A DNA stretch of 64,000 bases from Chitinophaga fulva (GCF_012927205.1 NZ_JABBGC010000003.1:124001-188000), one strand, 5' to 3'; numbered from the stretch's first letter, positions 48,636 through 57,411 are shown. Made by a program: numbers and translations. The notes: a model not told the origin generated them from the letters alone.

Positions 48636-50126
48636 ATGCAACCTAACTACAAGCGTTTCCTGGGTCCTGTATTTTCGCGTGCCCGTGCATTGAGCCGTAG
48701 GAACATACCCCCCCGGCAGGAAAACATTATCGGCGGAAAGGAAGGAATCCAAACCTTTCTACAGGAGTCAGCAGCAGCCATTGAAGCGGCACAGATTGTC
48801 CTCCCCCCGGAATTTAACGGCAAAGACTACGTTACATTCCTGTTGCACATCGATGCCGAGATTGAACATGGCCTGATGATCCAGTACCTGTATGCCGCCT
48901 ATAGCCTTGGCGGGCCACAGGTGCCGGAAGCCAACCAGGCCACCGTGGCCGCATGGCAGGAAACCATTTTAGGCATTGCCAAAGAGGAAATGGGACACTT
49001 TGTGTCTGTACAGAATGTGCTGAAACTGATTGGAGCGCCGCTGCACTTCGAGCGGCAGGACTATCCGTGGGATACCCCTTTTTATCCCTTTCCCTTTAAA
49101 CTGGAGCCCCTCTCCCTTTCCTCGCTGGCCAAGTATGTATATGCAGAAGCGCCGGAGTCTTTCCTGACCAGCCCTGACCCGATTGCCCAAGAGATCGTCA
49201 AAACGGTGAATGCGGATGTCTCCAATCCCAATACCGTGGGCGCACTATTTTCCGTATTACTGCAACTGATACAGGACCCTGATGTCATTGGAGATGAAGT
49301 ATTCCAGGCCAATACTTATCCGTACCAGGCTAAATTCGACGAATGGGGCCGTGGTTATAAGGGCGGCGCCCGAGGCAACACAAAGGGCGGAAGCCCCGCC
49401 GGTAGCCCGGATGTGCTGGTGATGCCTCTTGCCAGCCGGGACGACGCTTACAATGCCCTCAACGCTATTGCCGAACAGGGAGAAGACAACACAGGAACGA
49501 CGGACGAGCCTTCTCACTTTAAACGTTTCCTGGATATCTATACAGAGATGCGGGGCATGACCGGTGTGCCGTTTTCCCGAAAACTTGCCACCAACCCCTA
49601 CATCCAGGAAGATGTGGAAGATCCCAACGCCTCTCCTTCGGAAGGCCAGACCGATAACAGCGATCCGAGAGATCCTATCACTAACCCTAACGCACAACAG
49701 TGGGGACATTTGTTCAACCTGCGTTACCGCATGTTGCTGAACTTCCTCACCCACAGCTTTGTGCTGGTCGATGGACTGAATATTGCCGGAGCGGTTACCC
49801 CCAGGGGATTGATCATTAATTCCACCTTCGGTGAGATGTATAATCTGCGCGCCATTGCCTCAGAAATGGTGAAGCTGCCACTCAACACCGGCAGAGGCGA
49901 TAAACTGGCTGGACCGCCCTTCCTCATTCCGTATACGCTGGAACTCCCTACCGGAGAGCATAACCGCTGGAGGACCCATGCCGATCTGATACAGGCATCC
50001 GGCGCACTGATCGATCAGATGCTGGCAAACAGTAACATTGGCCATCAACGTTATCTGCACTCGCTGAAAGAAGCGGATGCCAAACTGAATCAGATCATCC
50101 AGGACATGCTCGCGGTCAACGCCTAA
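48636..50126 (+). CDS. VioB-like ferritin-fold protein (iminophenyl-pyruvate dimer synthase family)
   Basis: 496 residues. After about 60 residues comes a ferritin-like domain with metal-ligand-type helices: HIDAEIEHGLMIQYLYAAYSLGG and GIAKEEMGHFVSVQNVLKLIGAP, with E/H spacings as in di-iron four-helix bundles. This resembles the domain of VioB, which dimerises indole-3-pyruvate imine in violacein synthesis. The middle and C-terminal parts include a G/D-rich stretch and WGHLFNLRYRMLLNFLTHSF. It is the first gene of the locus; the LodA-like gene begins 23 bases after its stop. It may process the product of the oxidase (imine or keto acid), which fits an amino-acid oxidase next to it. That partnership is inference. 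Confidence 0.85.
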   Translation: MQPNYKRFLGPVFSRARALSRRNIPPRQENIIGGKEGIQTFLQESAAAIEAAQIVLPPEFNGKDYVTFLLHIDAEIEHGLMIQYLYAAYSLGGPQVPEANQATVAAWQETILGIAKEEMGHFVSVQNVLKLIGAPLHFERQDYPWDTPFYPFPFKLEPLSLSSLAKYVYAEAPESFLTSPDPIAQEIVKTVNADVSNPNTVGALFSVLLQLIQDPDVIGDEVFQANTYPYQAKFDEWGRGYKGGARGNTKGGSPAGSPDVLVMPLASRDDAYNALNAIAEQGEDNTGTTDEPSHFKRFLDIYTEMRGMTGVPFSRKLATNPYIQEDVEDPNASPSEGQTDNSDPRDPITNPNAQQWGHLFNLRYRMLLNFLTHSFVLVDGLNIAGAVTPRGLIINSTFGEMYNLRAIASEMVKLPLNTGRGDKLAGPPFLIPYTLELPTGEHNRWRTHADLIQASGALIDQMLANSNIGHQRYLHSLKEADAKLNQIIQDMLAVNA

Positions 50127-50149
50127 TCTCTCACTCCAAATTCCTCAAC

Positions 50150-52519
50150 ATGACTATCACTGCAATCAGGATATTACCCCCCTTTGCCATTGCCCGGCTG
50201 GGGTCTTCATCTGTACCACAGACACCATATGACCTGCAAATACCCGCTGATCAACCATTAGGATTCCGTGAAATGGTACCACAACCCTCCTTTGACGTAG
50301 ATCCCAACACCGGTAAAATCAGCTCAGGAGTCGCACCCAAGGCGGTTATCTTCAAAGACAATGTTACCACCCTCAAAGACAAACAAGGGAAAATACGGCC
50401 GGTAGCCCCTTTCCTGGAAGTCTTTGTCATCACATCGGACAACCCGGACAAACTGGTACCGCTGACCCAGAAAATACTGGACACCGCCAATATCAAAATC
50501 AATGATTTTACGTGGACGGTAAAACTCAGCAATCTTAAACTTGAACGCAGAACAGGAGATCCTAATGACGCCATACATGCATCAGTAAGCATTAAGGGAG
50601 GTGATTACACACCGAAACCAGTCATTGGCCACTGTACCAACTTCATCTCCGGCAAGTCGCTGCCATTGGGCTCTGTGCAGTTTATTCAGCCTACCGCAGA
50701 TTTTCCCCAGATAAGGCTGCGGTATACACCCGGCCCTGGAAAAGTGTATGGCTGCTCTGTGAACAGCGTCAAAGCTTTTGGTCAGCTCCCCAGCAAAGAC
50801 CCTAATATCACTGATCCAAACACACAAGTGATTTATGATCCCAGTAAACCATGGGCCAAATATGTGGAAGGGCCGGATTTTAATCCGACTTACACCATGC
50901 CTGCGCAGATATTCGCCGGTTATTCAGATGACAAAGGCAACCAGTACAGCTGGGGCTATATCGACGACGAGTGTGACGGCTATGTGGAACTGAATATCAA
51001 CGGCACCAATCCGCTCGTAGCCCGCACCACCATATGCGCAGGGCCTCCGGCGTTTGCGCCGGACATTCTGCCGGTGCGCACCATCGCTGATGAACTGGAA
51101 CAGGTATATCTCGGCCCCGACAGGAAAGACCCCGTTCCCATCGATGAAGCAGAGGAAATTGTCCGCCGTGCGCTGGAATCCATTGTACTGATGAATACCA
51201 GCGTCATGAATGGCAACCCCATCAACGGCAGATGGAATGTGGCCAGCACCATGGTACGTCAGGACACCAATGACCTCGGACGGCTGTATGAGCCTATTAT
51301 GGCCGACTCACTGGTAGACAACCTGGCACTGCGCACCCTGCACGAAAGAGTATTCAACGGGCTGAGTACCGGCATGGCCTCCTGGTTTGCCGATGCCCTG
51401 CGCCGACCGGATAAAATAGGCGACGTGTCCAACAAGGAAAGGCGTAAAATGCCCGGGCTGATGCGCGGTGCAGACGGCCGCGCACTGACACTCACCTGGC
51501 GTATGATCAATACCGTTATACAGGCCGCCGCCAATGCCCTCTTCACCGACAATACCACCGATCCGCCACCGCCACCTAATGGTGTTATCCATAAAGATGA
51601 TTATATCGCGCAACTGAATTACCGCTCTCCGGGCAACCCTTACAGCGTTATTCCGCGAGCCGCTATATCCAACTGTTTCCCCGGCCTGGAATCAGATTTC
51701 AGGAACATCTGGGTGAATGTTTTCACCGGACTGGTCATGAGTGAAAACGATAACTACGTTATCAGCGGGAAAGTACAGCCGGGCAATGTAGATGTTTCCG
51801 GGCACAGGCTCATAGGCATCAATAAAAACCCGACCATGGTAGCCGGAGAAGGCCCTGTATTCCCGAATGGCGACAATGTACCACTGGTTACCGCCCAAAA
51901 CCCCAGCGGCGCGGTATTCATGGAATGGTCCAACCTGATCGCCTCCATGAGTATCAAGCCGGGAGATACGGTACAGCTGCAGTTCACTAAAGACAAGGCC
52001 ACCTTTCCGGTACTGGTAACGGCAGCCGATCTGAATACCAATCAATACCCGGTGTATAGCACCAAGATGGCCAATTTCTTCGCCAGCAAGGATACAACAG
52101 GCGGTGAAATTGATCCCCACCTGGTAGATGACGGCTACCTCACCCGCAGCCTCTGTTCACCGTGGCAGAACGACTACCGTGAATGCGCCTGCTACTACTG
52201 GGCCGCCACGCGCCCTGATTATGTAAATGTGGAACCTGGTGAGAATGGCCTCAGTAAAGGCGATATGTGGCTGTCTAAAAATCGTACCGGCGAATACGTG
52301 CCCGACAACCGCGTGGATACCCGGCTGGCATCTTACAATGATCTCTTCCAGAACTGGGAAGGTGAGCTCAACTTCATCGTAAAAGGAAACGATGCACTGA
52401 CCAGCAGCGGCGCTACCACTATTGATACCTCCAGTGAGTTATTTGAAAACTGGGACGGTGAACTCAATTTCATCGTTAAAGAAAAAGATGTGCTCACCAG
52501 CGGAGACGCCACTATTTAA
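50150..52519 (+). CDS. LodA/GoxA-like oxidase (predicted cysteine tryptophylquinone enzyme)
   Basis: 789 residues. The start MTITAIRILPPFAIARLGSS is the LodA N-terminal signature (IxPPxxIARxG), followed by WTVKLSNLKLE. The C-terminal part shows PWQNDYRECACYYW and ATRPDYV (residues 671-692), resembling the LodA-type PWQ-D-C-W-RPD region where the cysteine and tryptophan of the cofactor lie; candidates here are C669, C679, C681 and W684, W672. These enzymes oxidise primary amines of amino acids (lysine in LodA, glycine in GoxA) with release of hydrogen peroxide. The substrate is not determined here. Residues from about 731 to 789 form a tandem repeat (see feature). Partners in the operon are a radical SAM enzyme and a flavoprotein. 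Confidence 0.85.
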   Translation: MTITAIRILPPFAIARLGSSSVPQTPYDLQIPADQPLGFREMVPQPSFDVDPNTGKISSGVAPKAVIFKDNVTTLKDKQGKIRPVAPFLEVFVITSDNPDKLVPLTQKILDTANIKINDFTWTVKLSNLKLERRTGDPNDAIHASVSIKGGDYTPKPVIGHCTNFISGKSLPLGSVQFIQPTADFPQIRLRYTPGPGKVYGCSVNSVKAFGQLPSKDPNITDPNTQVIYDPSKPWAKYVEGPDFNPTYTMPAQIFAGYSDDKGNQYSWGYIDDECDGYVELNINGTNPLVARTTICAGPPAFAPDILPVRTIADELEQVYLGPDRKDPVPIDEAEEIVRRALESIVLMNTSVMNGNPINGRWNVASTMVRQDTNDLGRLYEPIMADSLVDNLALRTLHERVFNGLSTGMASWFADALRRPDKIGDVSNKERRKMPGLMRGADGRALTLTWRMINTVIQAAANALFTDNTTDPPPPPNGVIHKDDYIAQLNYRSPGNPYSVIPRAAISNCFPGLESDFRNIWVNVFTGLVMSENDNYVISGKVQPGNVDVSGHRLIGINKNPTMVAGEGPVFPNGDNVPLVTAQNPSGAVFMEWSNLIASMSIKPGDTVQLQFTKDKATFPVLVTAADLNTNQYPVYSTKMANFFASKDTTGGEIDPHLVDDGYLTRSLCSPWQNDYRECACYYWAATRPDYVNVEPGENGLSKGDMWLSKNRTGEYVPDNRVDTRLASYNDLFQNWEGELNFIVKGNDALTSSGATTIDTSSELFENWDGELNFIVKEKDVLTSGDATI
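52340..52516 (+). repeat. Tandem 32-residue repeat at the C-terminus of the LodA-like protein
   Basis: Two in-frame units, 52340-52435 and 52436-52516 (the second truncated), share LFQNWEGELNFIVKGND and LFENWDGELNFIVKEKD, then LTSSGATTI and LTSGDATI. The period is 96 bases. DNA identity is lower than protein identity, so it is selected. The motif is not known to me from LodA or GoxA. Confidence 0.85.
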
Positions 52520-52537
52520 AACTCATAGGACTATTTC

Positions 52538-53902
52538 ATGTTAGATCATTCTTCCCTACATACAATCGCCACACAATTAGCGTCACAGGTAGCCAGGCAG
52601 TCCATGCCTGGCTCTTCTCAAATACACCTGGTATCCGGTGGTGGCAGGACCCAGCTGCTAGTGACCAATGGCAGCAGGTTACATAAGATAGGGCCCGAAG
52701 CCGAGCAACGCTTCAGGCACCTGATCACCCAACGGAACGAAGCCGCTATTCAACAGGAACTGGTGTCTATGGGCATAGACACCACCCCGTTCATAGATGA
52801 TACCCCGCTGCAAAGTCCGGGCGTATATGCACTCTCGCTGGCCATCGCCCAGAAATGCAACATGGGCTGTACCTATTGTTACGCCGATCAGGGTGACTTC
52901 GGCGGGCCGGCGAAAAACATGGACATGGCCACTGCCCGGCAATCGATCGATATGTTGCTGAAAGGCTGTGTGCCCGGCGACAAGGTACAGGTAACCTTCC
53001 TGGGCGGAGAACCGCTGATCAACCGGAAGTCCCTGCGGGAAACCACACTCTATGCGCTTGCAGCCGCAGCGGAAAAAGCCGTGCAGGTCAACTTTTCGCT
53101 GACCACCAACGGCACCCTGCTCAAACCAGACGACGCTGATTTTTTTGAAGAACATGGCTTTGCCGTTACCGTTAGTTTAGATGGTATCGGAGAGCAGCAT
53201 GACAAACAACGCCCCATGAAAAACGGCACCGGGTCTTACGGGCGTATTATAGAAAAAATACAGCCGTTGCTCAACCGGCAACAAAAGATGCAGGTATCTG
53301 CCAGGGTAACTGTCACGCCGGCACAACAACAGCTGACAGACATGTTACAAACATTCATCAACATGGGCTTTCACAGCGTGGGATTCTCACCGTTATTGCG
53401 CTCTTCCAACGGCAGAGATGAAATGACCCGGCAAGACCTTGAAAAAATGCTGGAAGAGATGATTGCCTGCGGGTTGTTGTTTGAACAACATATCATCCAG
53501 GGCAAACGCTTTCCGTTCCTTAACATGGTGAACGCACTCAAAGAAATTGCCAAAGGCACCCACCGTCCCTATCCCTGTGGCGCCGGCGCCGGATATATGG
53601 GCGTATCAGCCGACGGCGGCCTGTATGCCTGTCATCGTTTTGTGAACGAAGAAGCCGGAAGCATGGGCAATATTTACGATGGCGTAAATGCCGATCTGCA
53701 GAACAACTGGTTAGCCTCCCGGCATGTACACCAGCAATCACCCTGCAGCAGTTGCTGGGCGCAATACCTCTGCGGCGGCGGCTGTCATCACGAAGTACTG
53801 GAAAAAGGACGGCATGCCTGCGACTATATCCGCGGATGGTTGCATTACACCATACAGGCACACGAAAGAATCAACCGGATGGCGCCGCAATGGTACCAGT
53901 AA
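52538..53902 (+). CDS. Radical SAM/SPASM protein-modifying enzyme
   Basis: 454 residues. After an N-terminal region of about 100 residues (possibly a substrate-recognition domain) is the radical SAM motif CNMGCTYC (C107, C111, C114), with LGGEPLINR and SLDGIGEQHDKQRP. The SPASM region starts at YPCGAGAGYMGVSADGGLYACHRF and ends CSSCWAQYLCGGGCHHEVLEKGRHACDY, providing cysteines for auxiliary iron-sulfur clusters. It is the same general architecture as QhpD, PqqE-like and sulfatase-maturing enzymes, which act on peptides or proteins. It starts 18 bases after the LodA-like gene, so the likely substrate is the LodA-like protein or its C-terminal repeats. That is inference. Confidence 0.92.
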   Translation: MLDHSSLHTIATQLASQVARQSMPGSSQIHLVSGGGRTQLLVTNGSRLHKIGPEAEQRFRHLITQRNEAAIQQELVSMGIDTTPFIDDTPLQSPGVYALSLAIAQKCNMGCTYCYADQGDFGGPAKNMDMATARQSIDMLLKGCVPGDKVQVTFLGGEPLINRKSLRETTLYALAAAAEKAVQVNFSLTTNGTLLKPDDADFFEEHGFAVTVSLDGIGEQHDKQRPMKNGTGSYGRIIEKIQPLLNRQQKMQVSARVTVTPAQQQLTDMLQTFINMGFHSVGFSPLLRSSNGRDEMTRQDLEKMLEEMIACGLLFEQHIIQGKRFPFLNMVNALKEIAKGTHRPYPCGAGAGYMGVSADGGLYACHRFVNEEAGSMGNIYDGVNADLQNNWLASRHVHQQSPCSSCWAQYLCGGGCHHEVLEKGRHACDYIRGWLHYTIQAHERINRMAPQWYQ

Positions 53903-53921
53903 CTGTTTATTTTCTATCTGC

Positions 53922-55373
53922 ATGGACACTTACGATATCCTTATTGTTGGCGCAGGCCCTGCCGGGACCTGCGCCGCACTGCGCCTGCTCTCGCTGGGCT
54001 ATCGTGTAGCCATGGTAGAACGTGAACAGTTCCCGCGGCCACAGATAGGCGAATCCCTGTCGCCCGGCACCCGGAATATATTTGACTACATTGGCGCTGC
54101 ACCACTGTTGCAGGAGGACTATTGCCTGCATCAGCTTCCCGCGCAGGTGATCTGGCAAACGCAACATGCCGATGTGCAGCCCCGGGGCCACAGTGTTATG
54201 ACAGACCGCAGCCGGCTGGACAAAGGTCTGCTGGACCTCGCCGTAGCCAGAGGACTGATATTGTATCAACCCGCGAAATATGAGCACAGTATCCGGCATG
54301 GCGATACCTGGCAGGTTACGGTCCGTGGTCCGGAAGGAGTACAAACGCTCTCCTGTGTGTTTCTGCTGGACGCCCGCGGCAGGAAAGGTATCCAACAACA
54401 ACAACGATGGCAGACCGCTCCGCCGATGGTAGGCATCTGGGGATATACCAACGCTGATAACATGCCAAAGGCTACCTGCGTGGAAGCCGTTCCCGATGGT
54501 TGGCTGTGGGGCTCCCCTTTATATGACGGTCGATACAGAATACTCGCTTTCACAGACCTCCAATTTGTCAGACAACAATCAATTCTTCAGCATTATCATC
54601 ATTTACTTCACACCACGCAGCTCTTCCGGCATGTACTGAAAACAGGGTTATTATCGTCCCCGCAAAGCTGTAATGTATTCAGTTACGTTCACCGGGAGCC
54701 GTGGCATAACAACCGTATCCAACTGGGAGAGGCCGCCTTCGCCATCGACCCGCTATCCTCTACCGGCGTGGAAAAGGCGATGCGCATGTCTTTACAGGCA
54801 GTCATTGCCATCCATACCATCTTCCGGAAAAATACGCCGGCCATCGCACAGGAATTTTTCGAAAGCCGTTTAGCCGGCTCCGTTGTAAACCACATGCAGT
54901 GGACCAGCCGGTATTATGCAGAAGCGTGGCCTGCAGACGCTCATCCCTTCTGGAAAAAAAGGGCTGTACTTCCCGTAACAGGTCGGTCCGTATCTCCCTT
55001 TACCGCGAAGGTGGAGCACTCACTCGCGGCTTATCATCCACCGGTATCATCTCCCTCAAAAAAAATTAACATACCTGACACCCTGCAACAATTATGGCAT
55101 AAAAAACTACTTCTCTCCCCCGCTATCTCCTACCAGCAAACCCTCTGCGTGATCAACGATTGTGTGGAACAGAGAACCGCCATACATCATCCCAACCTCG
55201 AACAGGAAGTGGCTTTCCTGGGCAACCACGACATTCTCCCCTTAATACAGATAGCGCAGGAAAGCGAAACGTTCGGACAACTGATACTCAGGTGGAAGCA
55301 GCTCGTTCCCGCTGATATGGCTGTTCCCATGGTACTGCAGTTATGGGACAAACAACTGCTTTGCGAACGTTGA
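53922..55373 (+). CDS. LodB/QhpG-like FAD-dependent maturation flavoprotein
   Basis: 483 residues from the ATG at 53922. The frame is open upstream to 53724, but that part overlaps the radical SAM gene. It begins MDTYDILIVGAGPAGTCAALRL (FAD site), then VEREQFPRPQIGESLSPGTRN, the G-E-S-L-x-P of halogenase-like flavoenzymes, and AAFAIDPLSSTGVEKAMRM. LodB and QhpG belong to this class and hydroxylate the tryptophan during quinone-cofactor formation. The neighbourhood with a LodA-like protein supports this role. The C-terminal 120 residues are less conserved. The next gene (55460) starts 86 bases later with its own promoter. Confidence 0.85.
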   Translation: MDTYDILIVGAGPAGTCAALRLLSLGYRVAMVEREQFPRPQIGESLSPGTRNIFDYIGAAPLLQEDYCLHQLPAQVIWQTQHADVQPRGHSVMTDRSRLDKGLLDLAVARGLILYQPAKYEHSIRHGDTWQVTVRGPEGVQTLSCVFLLDARGRKGIQQQQRWQTAPPMVGIWGYTNADNMPKATCVEAVPDGWLWGSPLYDGRYRILAFTDLQFVRQQSILQHYHHLLHTTQLFRHVLKTGLLSSPQSCNVFSYVHREPWHNNRIQLGEAAFAIDPLSSTGVEKAMRMSLQAVIAIHTIFRKNTPAIAQEFFESRLAGSVVNHMQWTSRYYAEAWPADAHPFWKKRAVLPVTGRSVSPFTAKVEHSLAAYHPPVSSPSKKINIPDTLQQLWHKKLLLSPAISYQQTLCVINDCVEQRTAIHHPNLEQEVAFLGNHDILPLIQIAQESETFGQLILRWKQLVPADMAVPMVLQLWDKQLLCER

Positions 55374-55392
55374 ATAACACCCACACAACACG

Positions 55393-55424
55393 TTTGTATT
55401 TTATTATTATTGTCATTATCTTGA
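55393..55424 (+). promoter_or_regulatory. Candidate Bacteroidota promoter of the second sigma/FecR operon
   Basis: TTTG (55393-55396), 20 bases, then TATCTTGA (55417-55424), close to TTTG-N19-TAnnTTTG with a mismatch in the second box. The start codon follows at 55460. Confidence 0.4.
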
Positions 55425-55459
55425 TCGTGGATAATCGTTCAAAATACCTTTAATGAGCT

Positions 55460-56053
55460 ATGGGTGATCCTGTAGATGAGATACGTCAAACCGGTACTTC
55501 GGTACCGCAGGATGCAGCAGCGCTTGAACCTCTTTTTAAAGCGTGTTATGCCCTATTGCTCTCATATGCCTGTAAGTATGTGACCCGCGAAACAGCAGAA
55601 GACATCATACAGGATGTATTTATTCAACTGTACAAAAAAGGTCCCTCCCTCAACATTAATTCCAGCATCAAAGGATATCTTTTCCGTAGCGTGCACAATG
55701 GCTGTCTCGATCATATCCGGCGGGAGGCCATCCATCAGCGTTATATCAACGCCACGGTCCCGGGACTGAGTGAAGCAGAGCTGGACTATTTTAATCCGGA
55801 CGGTCCGCGGCAAAGCCTGCTCCAACAAGATAACCTGGCAGCCAGCGTATGGCAGGCCATAGAAGCACTGCCACCCAAATGCAGGGAGGTAGTAAAACTG
55901 CGCTACGAGCAAGGCCTTAAAACCGGTGAAATATCAGCAACGATGGGCATTTCCATCCGTACTGTGGAAACACAACTATACAAAGCCATTAAACAACTGC
56001 GTGGCCTCATACGCAAAACCAACGTCTTCCTCTCTGCGATTGCTCTTTTTTAA
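55460..56053 (+). CDS. ECF-type RNA polymerase sigma-70 factor
   Basis: 197 residues with sigma region 2 (ALEPLFKACYALLLSYACKYVTRETAEDIIQDVFIQLYKK) and region 4 (ALPPKCREVVKLRYEQGLKTGEISATMGISIRTVETQLYKA), a typical Bacteroidota ECF sigma with the FecR-SusC type of partner. It is followed by FecR (56222), SusC (57412) and SusD (60834), the same order as the minus-strand locus at 2689-10553. It should be held by FecR until the transporter signals. Cytoplasmic. Confidence 0.93.
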   Translation: MGDPVDEIRQTGTSVPQDAAALEPLFKACYALLLSYACKYVTRETAEDIIQDVFIQLYKKGPSLNINSSIKGYLFRSVHNGCLDHIRREAIHQRYINATVPGLSEAELDYFNPDGPRQSLLQQDNLAASVWQAIEALPPKCREVVKLRYEQGLKTGEISATMGISIRTVETQLYKAIKQLRGLIRKTNVFLSAIALF

Positions 56054-56093
56054 AACGGATATATATTATATTTCCCATCCCGATTCCCAGGTT

Positions 56094-56113
56094 CCCAGGG
56101 CTGAAGCCCTGGG
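56094..56113. repeat. REP-like palindrome, copy 2
   Basis: CCCAGGGCT-GA-AGCCCTGGG: a perfect 9-bp stem and the same core as 977-994, one pair longer. Both copies lie within intergenic DNA. Confidence 0.6.
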
Positions 56114-56121
56114 TTTCATGG

Positions 56122-56149
56122 ATTCATGAAATGCGTGCATTTCATGAAT
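56122..56149. repeat. Perfect inverted repeat, 13-base arms
   Basis: ATTCATGAAATGC (56122-56134) and its exact complement (56137-56149) surround only the two bases GT. It lies directly downstream of the REP-like palindrome and may belong to the same element. Confidence 0.75.
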
Positions 56150-56221
56150 ATTCGGCGGTCAGAAAAAAAATTCCAAAATCAGTACGTAGTTCCCATCCCT
56201 TTCTCGTCTAAATAATATGAA

Positions 56222-57190
56222 ATGGCACCTAATAATACTAACAGGTTGGATTATACGATATTAATAAAGTTTATCGATGGTCAGGCCAGCCCTGCCGAAA
56301 CCGCTGAAGTGGCCGCCTGGCTGGACGCAGCTCCCGGCAACCGTGAGTTGTATTTCCAGGTCAAGGACATATTAGACCAGCAGCGGGTATCGGCCGTTAC
56401 CCGGGAAGAAACCGACCAGCGCTGGGAGCGGATAGCTGATCAGCTACAACCCGATGTGCCGGTACGGCGCCTCCACCGGCTGAGATATGCTGCAGCCATA
56501 TTGGCACTGGTAGTAGCGGGTGGCATAGCGGCCTATGTATTGACGCGGTCCCCTAAACAGGAACCGTTCCTCACCCTCGTATCGCAGCAATCAAGGGTAC
56601 AGCATATCCTGTTGCCCGACAGCACGCGCATCTGGATAAAACCCGGCAGCCTTCTCCGCTACCGTAATGTAAAAGACGGAATGCGGGAACTGTGGCTGGA
56701 CGGCAGCGGTTATTTCGAAGTAGTAAAAAACACGGCAACGCCTTTCAAAATACATACACCTGGTATCGACATTATAGTATTAGGCACCTCATTTACAGTG
56801 AACAATGATCAACACAACACCAACGTAATAGTAAATACCGGTTTGGTAAAAGCCAGCGCGCATGAGCAGGAGACGCTGGTCCGGCCGGGGCAGAGAGCAA
56901 CGGTAGTCAACAATACCCTCCGGATGGACAGTGTCAACGCGCAGCTATTCGCCGCCTGGAAGGATGGAGATTACAAATTTGAAAACACCACGGTAGAAGA
57001 GCTCAGGGAATTATTACAGCTTAACTATGGGTATGAAGTCAACGTACTACAACCGCACAAATTCCGGAACACCCGCATCAGCGGCCGTATGCTGATAACA
57101 GATGCACAGAGCCTGTGCAACTCTCTCTCAGGCATGCTGGAAGCCGATGTCAGAAAAGATGGTAACCGGATTATTATTCAACCAAAATGA
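56222..57190 (+). CDS. FecR family anti-sigma factor
   Basis: 322 residues. Cytoplasmic part (1-90, MAPNNTNRLDYTILIKFIDGQASPAE, SAVTREETDQRWERI), one membrane helix (about 95-112, AAAILALVVAGGIAAYVL), FecR domain (about 120-225, LLPDSTRIWIKPGSLLRYRN, GSGYFEVVKN, VIVNTGLVKAS) and the C-terminal DUF4974 (about 250-322, LRELLQLNYGYEVNV). It binds the sigma factor encoded upstream and receives the signal from SusC. The ATG at 56222 is preferred over an out-of-frame ATG at 56217. The downstream leader (57191-57411) is long and carries two hairpins. Confidence 0.92.
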   Translation: MAPNNTNRLDYTILIKFIDGQASPAETAEVAAWLDAAPGNRELYFQVKDILDQQRVSAVTREETDQRWERIADQLQPDVPVRRLHRLRYAAAILALVVAGGIAAYVLTRSPKQEPFLTLVSQQSRVQHILLPDSTRIWIKPGSLLRYRNVKDGMRELWLDGSGYFEVVKNTATPFKIHTPGIDIIVLGTSFTVNNDQHNTNVIVNTGLVKASAHEQETLVRPGQRATVVNNTLRMDSVNAQLFAAWKDGDYKFENTTVEELRELLQLNYGYEVNVLQPHKFRNTRISGRMLITDAQSLCNSLSGMLEADVRKDGNRIIIQPK

Positions 57191-57268
57191 GTCATCACGC
57201 TTTAAACAACAATCAGATTTAGCAACATCATTTTTTAACCAGAAAAAACTATCCGGAAATCCCGATCG

Positions 57269-57352
57269 CCGCAGGTAACCCCTGCGGGAACAGTGACTTT
57301 GTTTTTTTTAAATGGAAGGAATTTCTCTGCAGGCCGCACGATCCTGCGGCAG
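57269..57352 (+). promoter_or_regulatory. Leader hairpins between fecR and susC
   Basis: Two stem-loops: CCGCAGG-TAACC-CCTGCGG (57269-57287) and GCCGCA-CGATCC-TGCGGC (about 57334-57351), with a T-run at 57298-57309 between them, 10 bases after the first stem. The sequence GCAGGTAAC recurs at both. They could uncouple SusC expression from the sigma and FecR genes by attenuation or translation control. Confidence 0.4.
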
Positions 57353-57411
57353 GTAACTCCTTGTCATTCACATATCGCTTTATGTAGTCTTTAACCAAAA
57401 TTTTATCCGTT

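Larger units (their letters stand above)
56054..56221. other. Intergenic region with two palindromes
   Basis: 168 bases between the sigma and FecR genes. They hold the REP-like palindrome (56094-56113) and a second perfect inverted repeat (56122-56149). Their place inside an operon may affect mRNA stability between sigma and fecR. Confidence 0.6.

Noticed and set aside
53724..53921. N-terminal extension of the LodB-like flavoprotein
   Set aside because: It overlaps the radical SAM gene; the FAD motif starts right after the ATG at 53922.
55926..56129. 67-codon frame at the end of the second sigma gene
   Set aside because: It is an alternate-frame shadow of the sigma gene that runs into the REP-like palindrome.
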